DNA of 64,000 nt from Clostridium magnum DSM 2767 (GCF_001623875.1 NZ_LWAE01000001.1:1364001-1428000), one strand, 5' to 3'; counted from the first letter of the stretch, positions 1 to 9,062 are shown. Notes: a model not told the origin generated them from the letters alone. Numbers and translations: made by a program.

Positions 1-51
1 ATGAAAACCCATTCAGACGATATCCACGAACATGTACACGGAGACGAATAG
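1..51 (+). CDS. C-terminal end of an unidentified upstream gene
   Basis: An open frame ends at the TAG at 49-51. The last 16 residues are rich in His, Asp and Glu (HSDDIHEHVHGDE). The ATG at position 1 may be internal, since the frame is open to the window edge. A rho-independent terminator follows at once, which fits the end of a transcription unit. The tail is too short to identify a family. Confidence 0.5.
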   Translation: MKTHSDDIHEHVHGDE

Positions 52-60
52 TTGAAAAAT

Positions 61-89
61 ATAACCTCACTAAGAGGTTATATTTTTTT
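61..89 (+). terminator. Rho-independent terminator
   Basis: An 8-bp stem (ATAACCTC at 61-68 with GAGGTTAT at 74-81) has a 5-nt loop and is followed by a run of T. It closes the transcription unit that enters from the left. Confidence 0.85.
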
Positions 90-162
90 GTTAATTGGCA
101 AAAATACTATATATCAGATTTTTATCAGTTATATGTTATAACATGAACATGGTGGTGATAAC

Positions 163-687
163 GTGTATAGAAGTAAAGACTTTATTCTTATGGATGTAAT
201 AGATGTGAATGGTAAAAGGTTGGGTTATATTAATGATCTACTTATAGACTTTAACAAAAGAAAAGTCATAGGCTTTAATATATCTACATCAAGCTTTTTT
301 AAGAAAGATTTAAATGTAATGAATGAGAATATAGTAAGTTATAATTCTGCTATGGTTATCACAGAAGCAGTCAAAGGAATGTTTTTGCAATTTAAAAATA
401 TAAAAGGTATGGATGCCAGAGATAAAAAAGGCACCATAGTAGGCATGGTAGAGGATATATTATTCGAAGAAGAGAACTTTTCTATAAAGGCACTAATAAT
501 ATCTACAGGATTTATTACAAATTTTATATCAGGTAAAAAGATAGTACTAATTAATCAATTGGTACTTGGAGAAGAAAACCTTTTATATAATTGGCAAAAT
601 GAACACTTAAATTTCTCAAGTATTCCACACAAATTATTTATGGAAGAGGATTTAGATGAAAGAAATAAAAAGAAAAAAACTATATAA
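163..687 (+). CDS. PRC-barrel domain protein
   Basis: This 174-aa protein has two PRC-barrel-like halves. Residues about 3-75 include the pattern VIDVNGKRLGYINDLLIDF, and residues about 80-155 repeat it as MDARDKKGTIVGMVEDILF. PRC-barrel proteins are small beta-barrel adaptors related to the RimM C-terminal domain; the role of this clostridial member is not known. The start is GTG with a GGTGGTGAT ribosome site just upstream. The 3' end overlaps the AI-2E transporter gene by 32 bp, so the two are translated from one message. No signal peptide or membrane segment is seen. Confidence 0.8.
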   Translation: MYRSKDFILMDVIDVNGKRLGYINDLLIDFNKRKVIGFNISTSSFFKKDLNVMNENIVSYNSAMVITEAVKGMFLQFKNIKGMDARDKKGTIVGMVEDILFEEENFSIKALIISTGFITNFISGKKIVLINQLVLGEENLLYNWQNEHLNFSSIPHKLFMEEDLDERNKKKKTI

Positions 688-1684
688 ATACGTGATGTTT
701 TTTGTAGTAATATTATTTGTGATTTTCTTATCTTTGAAAAGTTCTGTAGTTAGAGAAGTGCTATATTTATTGTTTATTTCATTTACAATAGCCTATACTC
801 TAAAACCTATACAAAAAAGAATGGAGCAAAGTAGGTTAAGTAAAAGAACTGCAGCTCTAATATTAATATGTATATTAATATTAATAGTTTTGGCTGCCTT
901 TGTTGTTTTGATACCTTCTATGCTTAAAGAAAGTTTAAATCTAAACAATACTTTGGAAAGTATTCAAAGATTTATAGATAAATTCTATTTAAAGTTAAAA
1001 CCCATAAGCAATAATAAGACAATGTATATAATAATGGACAACATTTATGAAAAAATAAACAATTATTTAATAGGCGTATTTGCAAATGTATTTGATGCTT
1101 TGTTAAATGTGGGACAGAATATAGTAACTATTGCAGTTATACCTATTATATCTTATTATTTTTTATCAGATGGAGATTATATTGGAAATAAACTTTTGAA
1201 TTTTTTACCCATAAAAAGTAGAAATATGATAAGAAAAATAAGTTGTGATATAGATAAAATATTAGGAAGATATATAGTAAGTCAGTTACTTCTATGTATG
1301 ATTATAGGTATTGCAACATTTGTAATATTAATAGCGCTTAAGGTTAACTTTCCAGTAATTTTATCATTGCTAAATGCTTTTTTTAATATAGTACCATATT
1401 TTGGGCCGATTTTTGGGGCGGTACCAGCAATATTTATTGCACTGATAGACTCGCCACAAAAGGCTCTATGGACAGCAGTATGGCTATATGTGCTTCAACA
1501 AATAGAAGGGAATATATTATCACCTAAGATAACAGGAGATAGTATAAGTATGCACCCACTTATTGTAATACTACTTCTTATAATAGGAGGAGAAGCGGCA
1601 GGTTTTTTAGGCATGATACTAGCAGTTCCTATAGGGGTTATAGTTAAAGTAGTATATGAAGATCTAAACTATTATCTTTTCTAA
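656..1684 (+). CDS. AI-2E family (DUF20) transporter
   Basis: This 342-aa polytopic membrane protein has an N-terminal pair of hydrophobic segments (about residues 12-50), another at about 62-90, a soluble middle, and a cluster of C-terminal segments. Typical family motifs are PYFGPIFGAVPA and the C-terminal LGMILAVPIGVIVK. The family exports small molecules such as autoinducer-2 or works as a sodium/proton antiporter in different hosts; the substrate here is unknown. The ATG lies inside the end of the PRC-barrel gene with a GGAAGAGG ribosome site, so translation is probably coupled. In clostridia this gene often precedes alaS. Confidence 0.88.
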   Translation: MKEIKRKKLYKYVMFFVVILFVIFLSLKSSVVREVLYLLFISFTIAYTLKPIQKRMEQSRLSKRTAALILICILILIVLAAFVVLIPSMLKESLNLNNTLESIQRFIDKFYLKLKPISNNKTMYIIMDNIYEKINNYLIGVFANVFDALLNVGQNIVTIAVIPIISYYFLSDGDYIGNKLLNFLPIKSRNMIRKISCDIDKILGRYIVSQLLLCMIIGIATFVILIALKVNFPVILSLLNAFFNIVPYFGPIFGAVPAIFIALIDSPQKALWTAVWLYVLQQIEGNILSPKITGDSISMHPLIVILLLIIGGEAAGFLGMILAVPIGVIVKVVYEDLNYYLF

Positions 1685-1691
1685 ATCTGTT

Positions 1692-1825
1692 GATGAAGTG
1701 AAAACTTGAATCAGATGGAGTTTCAAACTCCAACTGATTCTTAGTTGAACAAATGCAGGGACGTAGCCGCTCGTGACGTACAATTTGAAGAAGATGGGAG
1801 TATTAGGGCGGGTAGTCACTGGATA
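1692..1825 (+). ncRNA. Structured repeat element, copy 1 (mobile-RNA-like)
   Basis: This 134-bp element is clearly homologous to 5594-5725. Both begin GATGAAGTG and end with GGTAGTC, three variable bases and GGATA. A long hairpin pairs GAATCAG (1708-1714) with CTGATTC (1734-1740), and inside it TGGAGTT (1716-1722) with AACTCCA (1726-1732). The other copy keeps the inner stem with compensatory changes (TGGGGTT/AACCCCA). A distal pairing, GCC (1766-1768) with GGC (1807-1809), is GCT/AGC in the other copy. Covariation argues for a conserved RNA (or single-stranded DNA) fold. No ORF lies inside. It may be an ORF-less relative of IS605/IscB-type guide RNAs such as HEARO, but the family assignment is a guess. 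Confidence 0.6.
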
Positions 1826-1885
1826 TATTTAGTAAATATTTTACTAATATATCAGTTATTATTTACCCTTAACATATGATATATA

Positions 1886-1914
1886 TTGACACAAACTATA
1901 TTTTTATTTATAAT
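1886..1914 (+). promoter_or_regulatory. Sigma-A promoter of the alaS leader
   Basis: A perfect TTGACA (1886-1891) is followed by a 17-bp spacer and a perfect TATAAT (1909-1914). Transcription should begin near 1921, just ahead of the T-box leader. The promoter lies downstream of the repeat element, so the element does not separate alaS from it. Confidence 0.9.
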
Positions 1915-1924
1915 TTGTATCATA

Positions 1925-2127
1925 ATTAGATATAAAGGCAGTGATTGGGAGGAGTAAATGTATTTTTGCATTTAGAGAGGAAGTGGATGGTGAAAACTTC
2001 TTGAAAAATATAGTGAAGCAGCCCATGAGCCATAGTATTGAAAGATGCACAGTTTGCAGCGTAGCTGTGTAATTAGGGTGGTACCGCGGAATGAGCTTTC
2101 GTCCCTTGCTGGGATGGGAGTTTTTTT
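1925..2127 (+). promoter_or_regulatory. T-box leader (tRNA-Ala sensing) of alaS
   Basis: The T-box core AGGGTGGTACCGCG is at 2075-2088. A terminator follows: CTTTCGTCCC (2096-2105-like arm) pairs with GGGATGGGAG (2111-2120) and precedes seven T. In stem I the loop-E pattern AGTA on the 5' side and GAA on the 3' side is followed at 2018-2020 by GCA, an alanine codon, which is the expected specifier for alaS. Uncharged tRNA-Ala should bind the specifier and the T-box bulge, favour the antiterminator and raise alaS expression. Confidence 0.93.
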
Positions 2128-2166
2128 ATTAAAAGAAATACTAGATTTACAAAGGAGAGATTTGCT

Positions 2167-4806
2167 ATGGAAAAATTGGGATTAAACCAATTAAGAGAAA
2201 TGTACCTAAGCTTTTTTGAAAGTAAAGGTCATCTAAGATTACCAAGTTTTTCACTTATACCGAAGGATGATAAGAGTTTATTATTAATAAATGCAGGTAT
2301 GGCGCCTTTAAAACCTTATTTTACTGGTTTACAGGTTCCACCAAGCAAAAGGGTTACTACATCACAGAAGTGTATAAGAACTGGTGACATAGAGAATGTA
2401 GGTAAGACTTCAAGACACGGAACATTCTTTGAGATGCTTGGAAACTTTTCTTTTGGAGATTACTTTAAGGAAGAAATTATTCCTTGGGCATGGGAATTTT
2501 CAACAGAAGTGCTGAAGCTTCCAAAAGATAGATTATATGTAACTATTTATTTAGATGATGATGAATCTTTTGATATTTGGACTAAAAAAACAGATATAGA
2601 CCCTTCTAGAATTTTTAGGTTGGGAAAAGAGGAAAATTTTTGGGAACTTGGAGTAGGACCTTGTGGGCCTTGTTCAGAACTTCATTTTGATAAAGGGGAA
2701 GGAAAACTAAATTCTGCAGAAGAGTTTGTTAAAGCTTCAGATGATGATAGAGTAATGGAATTCTGGAACCTTGTGTTTACTCAGTTTGATAAAGATGAAC
2801 AAGGAAACTATAACAGGTTAGCACACCCTAATATAGATACAGGAATGGGACTTGAAAGAATTGCAAGTATTATGCAAGGCACAGATAATATTTTTGAAGT
2901 AGATACTATAAAATCTATTCTAGATGAAGTCAGTAGAGTAACTGGTGCTATATATGGTAAGGATGTCAAGGCGGATATATCCTTAAGACTAATAACTGAT
3001 CATATTAGAAGTGTTACTTTCATGATAAGTGATGGGATTTTACCTTCAAATGAGGGAAGAGGATATGTGCTTAGAAGATTACTTAGAAGGGCTGCTAAAC
3101 ACGGAAAATCCTTAGGAATAAATAAACCATTTTTACATAACCTAACGGATATAGTAATAGATAATTCCTGTGGTAGTTATCCAGAGCTTAAAGAAAAGAA
3201 GGACTTTATTAAGAAAGTTATAAAACTAGAAGAGGAAAGATTTGATGAAACTATAGATAGTGGAATTCAAATTTTAAATGAATTTGTAGAAGATCTGAAA
3301 AATAATAATGCGCTTGTGTTATCTGGAGAAAAAGTATTTAAACTATATGATACCTATGGATTCCCGCTAGAGCTTACGCAGGAAATACTTGAAGAAAACG
3401 GTATGACTGTTGACATAGAAGGTTTTAATAAAGAAATGCAGAGTCAAAGGGAGAGAGCAAGAGCTGCTAGAGAAGAAACAAACTACATGGGTGCTGAAGA
3501 TACCATACTTAATAAGATTCCTTTAGAAATAGAAACTATTTTTGAAGGATATGAGACTACGACAACCGTATCGAAAATTAAGACTTTAATTAGGGATGAA
3601 GAATTCGTTTCCTCACTTTTAGCAGGAGATACTGGTGTAATAATTACTGATAGAACTCCTTTTTATGCAGAAATGGGAGGTCAGGTTGGTGATAAGGGTA
3701 TAGCATTCAATAGTTCTTCAAAAGCAGAGGTGCTAGATTGTAAAAAGAATGTAGCAGGAAAGACACTGCACTTTATAAAGGTTTTATCCGGGGTGATAAA
3801 TCTAGAAGATGAAGTTACGCTAAGTGTTGATGTAGAAAGAAGAAACAATATTAGAAGAAACCATACAGCAACACATATATTAAATGAAGCTTTAAGAAAA
3901 GTACTAGGAGAGCATGTACATCAGTCGGGTTCATATGTAGATGACGAAAGATTAAGATTCGACTTTAATCATTTTGAAGCTGTAAACTCTGAGGAACTTA
4001 AACAAATCGAAAATTTAGTAAATGAAAATGTAATGAAGGTTGTAAGTGTAAATACTAAGGTAATGACTTTAGAAGAAGCTAGAGAAAGCGGAGCAATTGC
4101 TTTATTTGACAATAAGTATAAAGATGAAGTTAGAGTAGTTTCTGTTGGTGACTTTAGCAAAGAATTATGCGGAGGAACTCATGTAGGGAATACAGGTGAA
4201 ATAGGCCTATTTAAAATTGTTTCAGAAGCAGGAGTAGCTGCAGGCGTAAGAAGAATGGAAGCTGTTAGTGGTCCAAGAGCGATTAGCTATGTAGAAGCTA
4301 AAAATGAACTGTTAAAGGAAATATCCGCAAAATTAAGATGCTCAGAAAAAGAGATACTTCACAAATTAGAACTACAAGCTGCAGAATTAAAAGAAAGAGA
4401 AAAGGAAATCTCTGAATTAAAATCAAAGCTAGCAGGTAGTGCAGAGGATGATATATTAAACAATGTTCAAGAAGTAAAGGGAGTAAAGTTATTTACTGGT
4501 ATTTTAAAGGACGTTGATGGAAATGCACTAAGAGATTTAGCTGATAAAATTAGAAGCAAAGGCGGAGAATGTGCAGTTGTCTTAGGAAGTGAGGTTGAAG
4601 GAAAAGTTCAGCTTGTAGCTATGACAACTAAAGCATCAATTGAAAAAGGTGTTCACTGTGGGAAAATAATAAAAGAAGTTGCAGCAATCACTGGTGGTGG
4701 CGGTGGCGGAAGACCAGACATGGCTCAAGCTGGAGGAAAACTGCCTGAAAAATTAGAAGAAGCAATAGTAAGTTGTGCTGCTATCATGGAAAAACTAGTT
4801 AAATAG
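2167..4806 (+). CDS. alaS: Alanine--tRNA ligase
   Basis: This 879-aa protein has the usual AlaRS length and order. The class II catalytic core (residues about 1-240) contains motif 2 around [15 protein letters not shown], followed by the tRNA-recognition domain. The editing domain has the zinc-binding HTATH (His-566, His-570) and CGGTH (Cys-668, His-672) motifs. The C-Ala domain ends with [15 protein letters not shown]. It charges tRNA-Ala and hydrolyses misacylated Ser/Gly-tRNA-Ala. The start is ATG with AGGAGAG upstream. Expression is predicted to be set by the T-box leader immediately upstream. Confidence 0.98.
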   Translation: MEKLGLNQLREMYLSFFESKGHLRLPSFSLIPKDDKSLLLINAGMAPLKPYFTGLQVPPSKRVTTSQKCIRTGDIENVGKTSRHGTFFEMLGNFSFGDYFKEEIIPWAWEFSTEVLKLPKDRLYVTIYLDDDESFDIWTKKTDIDPSRIFRLGKEENFWELGVGPCGPCSELHFDKGEGKLNSAEEFVKASDDDRVMEFWNLVFTQFDKDEQGNYNRLAHPNIDTGMGLERIASIMQGTDNIFEVDTIKSILDEVSRVTGAIYGKDVKADISLRLITDHIRSVTFMISDGILPSNEGRGYVLRRLLRRAAKHGKSLGINKPFLHNLTDIVIDNSCGSYPELKEKKDFIKKVIKLEEERFDETIDSGIQILNEFVEDLKNNNALVLSGEKVFKLYDTYGFPLELTQEILEENGMTVDIEGFNKEMQSQRERARAAREETNYMGAEDTILNKIPLEIETIFEGYETTTTVSKIKTLIRDEEFVSSLLAGDTGVIITDRTPFYAEMGGQVGDKGIAFNSSSKAEVLDCKKNVAGKTLHFIKVLSGVINLEDEVTLSVDVERRNNIRRNHTATHILNEALRKVLGEHVHQSGSYVDDERLRFDFNHFEAVNSEELKQIENLVNENVMKVVSVNTKVMTLEEARESGAIALFDNKYKDEVRVVSVGDFSKELCGGTHVGNTGEIGLFKIVSEAGVAAGVRRMEAVSGPRAISYVEAKNELLKEISAKLRCSEKEILHKLELQAAELKEREKEISELKSKLAGSAEDDILNNVQEVKGVKLFTGILKDVDGNALRDLADKIRSKGGECAVVLGSEVEGKVQLVAMTTKASIEKGVHCGKIIKEVAAITGGGGGGRPDMAQAGGKLPEKLEEAIVSCAAIMEKLVK

Positions 4807-4868
4807 TATACTTTTTATTAAATATGTTCTATAATATACTTAATTAGAATTGTTAGCGGGGTGAGAAC

Positions 4869-5120
4869 ATGGGTAACGATAATACGATTCAGTTTGATAT
4901 TTCTATGAGCAAGAAAGAGTTAACTAAAGAAATATTGACTGAAGTTTACGATTCGCTAATTGAAAAAGGATATAATCCGGTAAATCAATTAGTTGGGTAT
5001 TTAATTTCAGGAGACCCGACATATATAACTAATTATAATGGAGCAAGAGCGTTAGTAAGAAAGCTTGAAAGAGATGAGATCTTAGAAGAGGTTTTAAAAG
5101 CATATTTAGGGATAAAATAA
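4869..5120 (+). CDS. IreB family regulatory phosphoprotein (UPF0297)
   Basis: This 83-aa protein matches the UPF0297/IreB family closely in length and motifs ([41 protein letters not shown]). In Enterococcus faecalis IreB is phosphorylated by the Ser/Thr kinase IreK and modulates cephalosporin resistance; that is family knowledge and is untested here. The start is ATG after a TAGCGGGGTGAG ribosome site. The alaS-ireB-ruvX order is conserved across Firmicutes. A terminator follows. Confidence 0.92.
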   Translation: MGNDNTIQFDISMSKKELTKEILTEVYDSLIEKGYNPVNQLVGYLISGDPTYITNYNGARALVRKLERDEILEEVLKAYLGIK

Positions 5121-5121
5121 G

Positions 5122-5145
5122 AATGCCCTTAGGGGCATTTTTATT
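5122..5145 (+). terminator. Rho-independent terminator after ireB
   Basis: AATGCCC (5122-5128) pairs with GGGCATT (5133-5139) across a short loop and runs into TTTTATTTT. The stem is short, so partial read-through into ruvX is likely. Confidence 0.8.
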
Positions 5146-5181
5146 TTAAATTTTGAACATAATAAAATTAGGAGAAAATTA

Positions 5182-5598
5182 ATGAGAATTCTTGGACTAG
5201 ATATAGGAGATAGAACTATTGGTGTTGCAGTAAGTGATCCGCTTGGATTTACAGCACAGGGTATTACTACTATAAGAAGAAAAAGTAACGAAAAAGATTT
5301 AGAAGAATTAAAAAAAGTCTGTGATGAATATAAGGTAGAAACTATTGTTTCTGGTCTTCCTAAAAACATGAATGGAACCTTAGGACCACAAAGTGAAAAA
5401 GTGATAGCATTTTGTAAGTTAATAGAAGAAAATATTAAGTTGCCTATAAAAATGTGGGATGAAAGACTAACTACAGTAGCAGCTCATAGAGTAATGCTTG
5501 AAGGAGACTTATCCCGTTCAAAAAGAAAAAAGATAGTTGATAAAATGGCTGCTATGTATATATTACAAGGATATTTAGACAGTATAGGAACTAGATGA
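5182..5598 (+). CDS. ruvX: RuvX/YqgF family Holliday junction resolvase-like protein
   Basis: This 138-aa RNase H-fold protein has the family motifs [16 protein letters not shown] at the N-terminus, [14 protein letters not shown] in the middle, DERLTT near residue 95 and a C-terminal [14 protein letters not shown]. The conserved acidic residues (Asp-6, Glu of DERLTT, Asp of DKMAA) form the active site. YqgF proteins act in pre-16S rRNA 5'-end processing and/or junction resolution. The ATG follows GGAG. The TGA stop at 5596-5598 lies inside the left end of the second structured repeat element, so the insertion appears to have supplied or abutted the stop codon. Confidence 0.95.
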   Translation: MRILGLDIGDRTIGVAVSDPLGFTAQGITTIRRKSNEKDLEELKKVCDEYKVETIVSGLPKNMNGTLGPQSEKVIAFCKLIEENIKLPIKMWDERLTTVAAHRVMLEGDLSRSKRKKIVDKMAAMYILQGYLDSIGTR

Positions 5599-5725
5599 AG
5601 TGGAAACTTAAATCAGATGGGGTTTCAAACCCCAGCTGATTCTTAGTTGAATGAATCCAGGGACGTAGCTGATCTTTACTCCCTCTTTGAGAAGATGGAG
5701 TATTAGAGCGGGTAGTCATCGGATA
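5594..5725 (+). ncRNA. Structured repeat element, copy 2 (mobile-RNA-like)
   Basis: This 132-bp element is the second copy of the 1692-1825 element. The main hairpin pairs AATCAG (5611-5616) with CTGATT (5636-5641), and inside it TGGGGTT (5618-5624) with AACCCCA (5628-5634). A second stem pairs TACTCC (5677-5682) with GGAGTA (5697-5702); copy 1 does not form this stem well. The left boundary GATGAAGTG overlaps the ruvX stop codon. No ORF or transposase is nearby. Confidence 0.6.
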
Positions 5726-5873
5726 AATTGAAAACTACAGATAAATAGTTTTAAGTTTTTAGCTTGAATAACATACTTATAGTCTATATTTAATTAGAAT
5801 TAGGATATTAACTCCTCTATAATATTAGGAGTCTCATAATAAATATTAATTAAAATGAAAGAGGTGGAAATAA

Positions 5874-6143
5874 ATGGAAAATGATGTAACTAGCATAATT
5901 TTAAATGATGAAGATGGAAATGAAGTAGAGTTTGATGTAATTACAAAGCTTGATATAGAAGATAAAGAGTATGTAATTGTTGTACCAAAAGACGATGAGG
6001 AAACAGATGAGGCTATAGTTCTTAGAATAGATAAAGACAAAGAAGGAAACGACTTATTAGTTACTGTAGAAGATGATGATGAGTTTGCAATTGTTTCAGA
6101 GGCATATGAAACCCTATTTGGTGAAGATGGTGAACTTAATTAA
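5874..6143 (+). CDS. DUF1292 domain-containing protein (YrzB-like)
   Basis: This 89-aa, very acidic protein shows the DUF1292 pattern: IILNDEDGNEVEFDVITKLDIEDKEYVIVVP, followed by EAIVLRIDKDKEGNDLLVTVEDDDEFAIVSEAYETLF. It is soluble with no signal peptide. The molecular function is unknown, but the gene conservedly sits after ruvX and before a fur-family gene in clostridia. The start is ATG with an AGAGGTGG ribosome site. A terminator follows. Confidence 0.9.
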   Translation: MENDVTSIILNDEDGNEVEFDVITKLDIEDKEYVIVVPKDDEETDEAIVLRIDKDKEGNDLLVTVEDDDEFAIVSEAYETLFGEDGELN

Positions 6144-6153
6144 TTTTCTATTG

Positions 6154-6182
6154 AAAAGCTATGTATATCATAGCTTTTATAA
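6154..6182 (+). terminator. Terminator after the DUF1292 gene
   Basis: A perfect 10-bp stem (AAAAGCTATG at 6154-6163 with CATAGCTTTT at 6169-6178) has a 5-nt loop. The following T-run is broken by an A, so efficiency may be moderate. Confidence 0.75.
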
Positions 6183-6276
6183 TATTAGTTGATTTTCAAT
6201 TGACAATATAAAAATTCCGTATTAAACTAAAGTTTGAAAATAATTTTAAAATTTTTGGTTGGAACGAGGTAGTCGA

Positions 6277-6738
6277 ATGTCAAAGCTTTCGCCTGAAGAA
6301 ATAGAAAAATTAAAAAGTAATTTAAAAGAAAAAGGTTATAAATTAACACCGCAAAGACGGGCTATAGTAGATGTGATAATAAGAAACGAAGGAAATCATC
6401 TTACTACAGAAGAGTTATATGACCTTGTAAAAAAAGAATGTCCAGAGATAGGTCTCGCAACGGTTTACAGAACAGTTCAGTTGTTGGAAGAAATTGGAGT
6501 GATATGTAAGTTGGACCTTAATGATGGATGTGGTAGATATGAACTAGTACATGAAGAAGAAAATCATCAACATCATCATCTTGTGTGCACAATTTGTGGA
6601 AGCGTAATTGAGGTGCAGGATGATCTTTTAGAGGTATTAGAACATGAAGTGGAAGAAAAGTATAAATTTAAAATAACTAATCATAGTGTTAAATTTTTTG
6701 GGATATGTGAACGCTGTGCCCAGAATTATAATAAATAA
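6277..6738 (+). CDS. Fur family transcriptional regulator
   Basis: This 153-aa protein has an N-terminal winged helix (GYKLTPQRRAIVDVII, then LATVYRTVQLLEEIGVI) and a C-terminal metal-binding dimerisation domain with EENHQHHHLVC, CTIC and CERC, i.e. two CxxC zinc pairs. It should repress metal-uptake or peroxide-stress genes. Sequence alone does not separate Fur, Zur and PerR. The ATG at 6277 is preferred over an upstream in-frame TTG at 6259 because GAGG lies 7 nt before it. The rnj gene follows after 38 bp. Confidence 0.9.
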   Translation: MSKLSPEEIEKLKSNLKEKGYKLTPQRRAIVDVIIRNEGNHLTTEELYDLVKKECPEIGLATVYRTVQLLEEIGVICKLDLNDGCGRYELVHEEENHQHHHLVCTICGSVIEVQDDLLEVLEHEVEEKYKFKITNHSVKFFGICERCAQNYNK

Positions 6739-6776
6739 AGTTGATTAATAATAATGATGAAGGAGGGGAGATTTTT

Positions 6777-8444
6777 TTGCGCAAAGAAAAAGAAAAAATT
6801 AAAATTATTCCACTAGGTGGATTAAATGAAATCGGAAAAAATCTTACAGCAATAGAATTTAAAAATGACATAGTAGTAATAGACTGTGGACTAAAGTTCC
6901 CAGATGAAGAAATGCTAGGTATAGATATTGTAATACCTGATATCAGCTATCTTCTGAAAAATATAGAAAGAGTAAAAGGTATATTTTTGACTCACGGTCA
7001 TGAAGATCATATTGGAGCACTGCCTTATGTATTAAAGCAGATGAACGTTCCTGTATATGGTACAAAGTTAACGTTAGGAATCGTTCAAACAAAGTTAAAA
7101 GAACATAATTTATTAAGTGTAGTAGACTTAAAATGTGTGAAGGCAAAGGATATTGTTAAGCTTGATAATGTATCTGTAGAGTTTATAAGAACTAGTCACA
7201 GTATAGCTGATTCTGTTGCAATTGCCATACATACACCAGTTGGAGTACTACTACATACTGGAGACTTTAAAATCGATTATACTCCTATTGATGGATGTGT
7301 AGCTGATTTAGCTAGATTTGCTGAATTAGGTAGAAAAGGCGTAGCTGTTATGCTAGCGGATAGTACTAATGTTGAAAGACCAGGGTACACTATGTCAGAA
7401 AGCGTTTTGGGAGATACATTTGAAGAAATCTTTACTAATGCAAAAGGAAGAATAATTGTAGCTACCTTTGCATCAAATATTCATAGAATACAGCAAATAA
7501 TTGCAGCTGCTATGAAATATGATAGAAAAGTTGCAGTTTCCGGAAGAAGTATGGAAAATATAATGGAAGTGGCAATGGAATTAGGATATTTAGAGGTAGA
7601 TAAAAACGTTTTAATTAATGTTGATAACATAAACAAATATCCTGAAGATAGAATAGTAATTATCACTACTGGAAGTCAAGGAGAAGCTATGTCAGCACTT
7701 TCGAGAATGGCAGCTTCAGAACATAAGAAAATAAGTATTCTTCCAGGCGATAGTGTAATAATTTCAGCTACACCTATACCAGGAAATGAAAAGTTAATTT
7801 CTAGAGTTATAAATCAGTTATTTAAAAAAGGTGCAGAAGTAATATATGAGGCATTAGCTGATGTACATGTTTCTGGTCATGCTTGTCAAGAAGAGTTAAA
7901 GCTTATGCACACCCTTGTGAAACCTAAATTTTTCATACCTGTCCATGGTGAATATAGACATCTAAAACAGCATGCTGAATTAGCCGTTAAGTTAGGTTTA
8001 CCATCAAATAATGTTATAATTGCAGATAATGGTGAAGTAATAGAAGTAACGAGAGATTTAATTAGAAAGAACGGAACTGTTATTTCAGGTCAGGTTTTTG
8101 TAGATGGACTTGGAGTTGGAGATGTTGGTAATATAGTATTAAGAGACAGAAAACATCTTTCACAAGACGGAATACTTACAGTTGTAGTTACAATTGAGAA
8201 AGAAACAGGTAGTGTAATTGCAGGACCAGATATTATATCAAGGGGATTTGTATACGTAAGAGAATCTGAAGATTTAATGGATGAGGCTAGAGAACTAGTA
8301 AAAGGTGCATTAAGAGAATGTGAAGAAAAACGTATAACTGAATGGGCTAGCATAAAATCTAATATAAAAGAAGTGCTTAGAATGTTCTTGTATGAGAAAA
8401 CAAAGAGAAAGCCGATGATATTGCCAATTATTATGGAAATATAG
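6777..8444 (+). CDS. rnj: Ribonuclease J
   Basis: This 555-aa protein has the same length as B. subtilis RNase J1. The metallo-beta-lactamase motif HGHEDH has His-73, His-75, Asp-77 and His-78 as metal ligands. Further motifs are TGDFKID, the beta-CASP block ATFASNIHRIQQI and HVSGHA. It is a 5'-3' exo/endoribonuclease for mRNA decay and rRNA maturation in the cytoplasm. The TTG at 6777 was chosen because a strong AGGAGGGG (6761-6768) lies 8 nt before it; an upstream in-frame start would place that ribosome site inside the gene. The C-terminal domain is complete. Confidence 0.95.
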   Translation: MRKEKEKIKIIPLGGLNEIGKNLTAIEFKNDIVVIDCGLKFPDEEMLGIDIVIPDISYLLKNIERVKGIFLTHGHEDHIGALPYVLKQMNVPVYGTKLTLGIVQTKLKEHNLLSVVDLKCVKAKDIVKLDNVSVEFIRTSHSIADSVAIAIHTPVGVLLHTGDFKIDYTPIDGCVADLARFAELGRKGVAVMLADSTNVERPGYTMSESVLGDTFEEIFTNAKGRIIVATFASNIHRIQQIIAAAMKYDRKVAVSGRSMENIMEVAMELGYLEVDKNVLINVDNINKYPEDRIVIITTGSQGEAMSALSRMAASEHKKISILPGDSVIISATPIPGNEKLISRVINQLFKKGAEVIYEALADVHVSGHACQEELKLMHTLVKPKFFIPVHGEYRHLKQHAELAVKLGLPSNNVIIADNGEVIEVTRDLIRKNGTVISGQVFVDGLGVGDVGNIVLRDRKHLSQDGILTVVVTIEKETGSVIAGPDIISRGFVYVRESEDLMDEARELVKGALRECEEKRITEWASIKSNIKEVLRMFLYEKTKRKPMILPIIMEI

Positions 8445-8451
8445 AAATAAA

Positions 8452-8527
8452 TTGAGAATTGATAGTTGAGAACTGACAGTTAATTTTTAACTTTCAATTC
8501 TCGACTTTCAATTTTTAATTGATAATT
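8452..8527. repeat. Intergenic imperfect inverted repeat
   Basis: The rnj-ylbF gap is almost entirely an imperfect inverted repeat with arms of about 28 nt. The left arm (about 8455-8484) contains GAATTGATAGTTGAGAAC and the right arm (about 8490-8522) contains AACTTTCAATTCTCGAC. It would fold as one long hairpin in RNA. It may be a small MITE-like repeat or an mRNA-stabilising/terminating structure. No T-run typical of an intrinsic terminator follows. Confidence 0.6.
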
Positions 8528-8549
8528 TAGCATGTAAGGAGAATATATT

Positions 8550-8900
8550 ATGAATATATATGATAAAGCTCATGAATTTGCAAAAGAGCTAAAAAATTGT
8601 CCTGAGGTTGTTCAGCTAAGAGAAGTTAGTAAAAAAGTTAAAGAAAATGAAATTAATGCAAAAATTTTAGATGATTTTAGAAAACTGCAATTTGAAGCAT
8701 ATTCCCAGCAAATGCAAACCGGTAACATATCCGATGAGATTAAGGCAAAGCTTAACAATATAGGTTCAACTATAGCAGCAAATCCATCGGTAGCCGAATA
8801 TCTTCAGGCAGAACAAAAATTTAGTGTTATGTGGGATGATGTTTTGAAAATATTAAATGAGGCTATAGGAATAGATTTTTCATTTGGTGCAGCAAAATAA
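8550..8900 (+). CDS. YlbF/YmcA family protein
   Basis: This 116-aa all-helical protein has the family features NIYDKAHEFAKELKNCPEV and a C-terminal NPSVAEYLQAEQKF. In B. subtilis YlbF, YmcA and YaaT form a complex that works with RNase Y in mRNA maturation and in competence and sporulation control. Which paralogue this corresponds to is unclear. The ATG is preceded by AAGGAG. It is the only gene between rnj and typA and is followed by a strong terminator. Confidence 0.85.
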   Translation: MNIYDKAHEFAKELKNCPEVVQLREVSKKVKENEINAKILDDFRKLQFEAYSQQMQTGNISDEIKAKLNNIGSTIAANPSVAEYLQAEQKFSVMWDDVLKILNEAIGIDFSFGAAK

Positions 8901-8962
8901 TTCTACAAAAGTTGACTTTTTAAGACTAAGATACTAAAATAGATAAGTAAGCATGAATTTAG

Positions 8963-8991
8963 TTGGATACTTCATAGTATCCAATTTTTTT
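8963..8991 (+). terminator. Rho-independent terminator
   Basis: A perfect 9-bp stem (TTGGATACT at 8963-8971 with AGTATCCAA at 8976-8984), a 4-nt loop and a run of seven T end the ylbF-like transcript ahead of typA. Confidence 0.93.
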
Positions 8992-9062
8992 GAGAGAAAA
9001 CAAAATAGAATAATTATGTTGATAATATATTTTCTATTTAACAAAAATTGGAGGAAAAATTA

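Noticed and set aside
1692..1825. Group I intron or IStron
   Set aside because: The element is too short, shows no recognisable catalytic core and has no transposase or TnpB frame; a compact structured repeat fits better.
6259..6276. TTG start giving six extra residues to the Fur-family protein
   Set aside because: The ribosome site GAGG lies inside this extension and points to the ATG at 6277.
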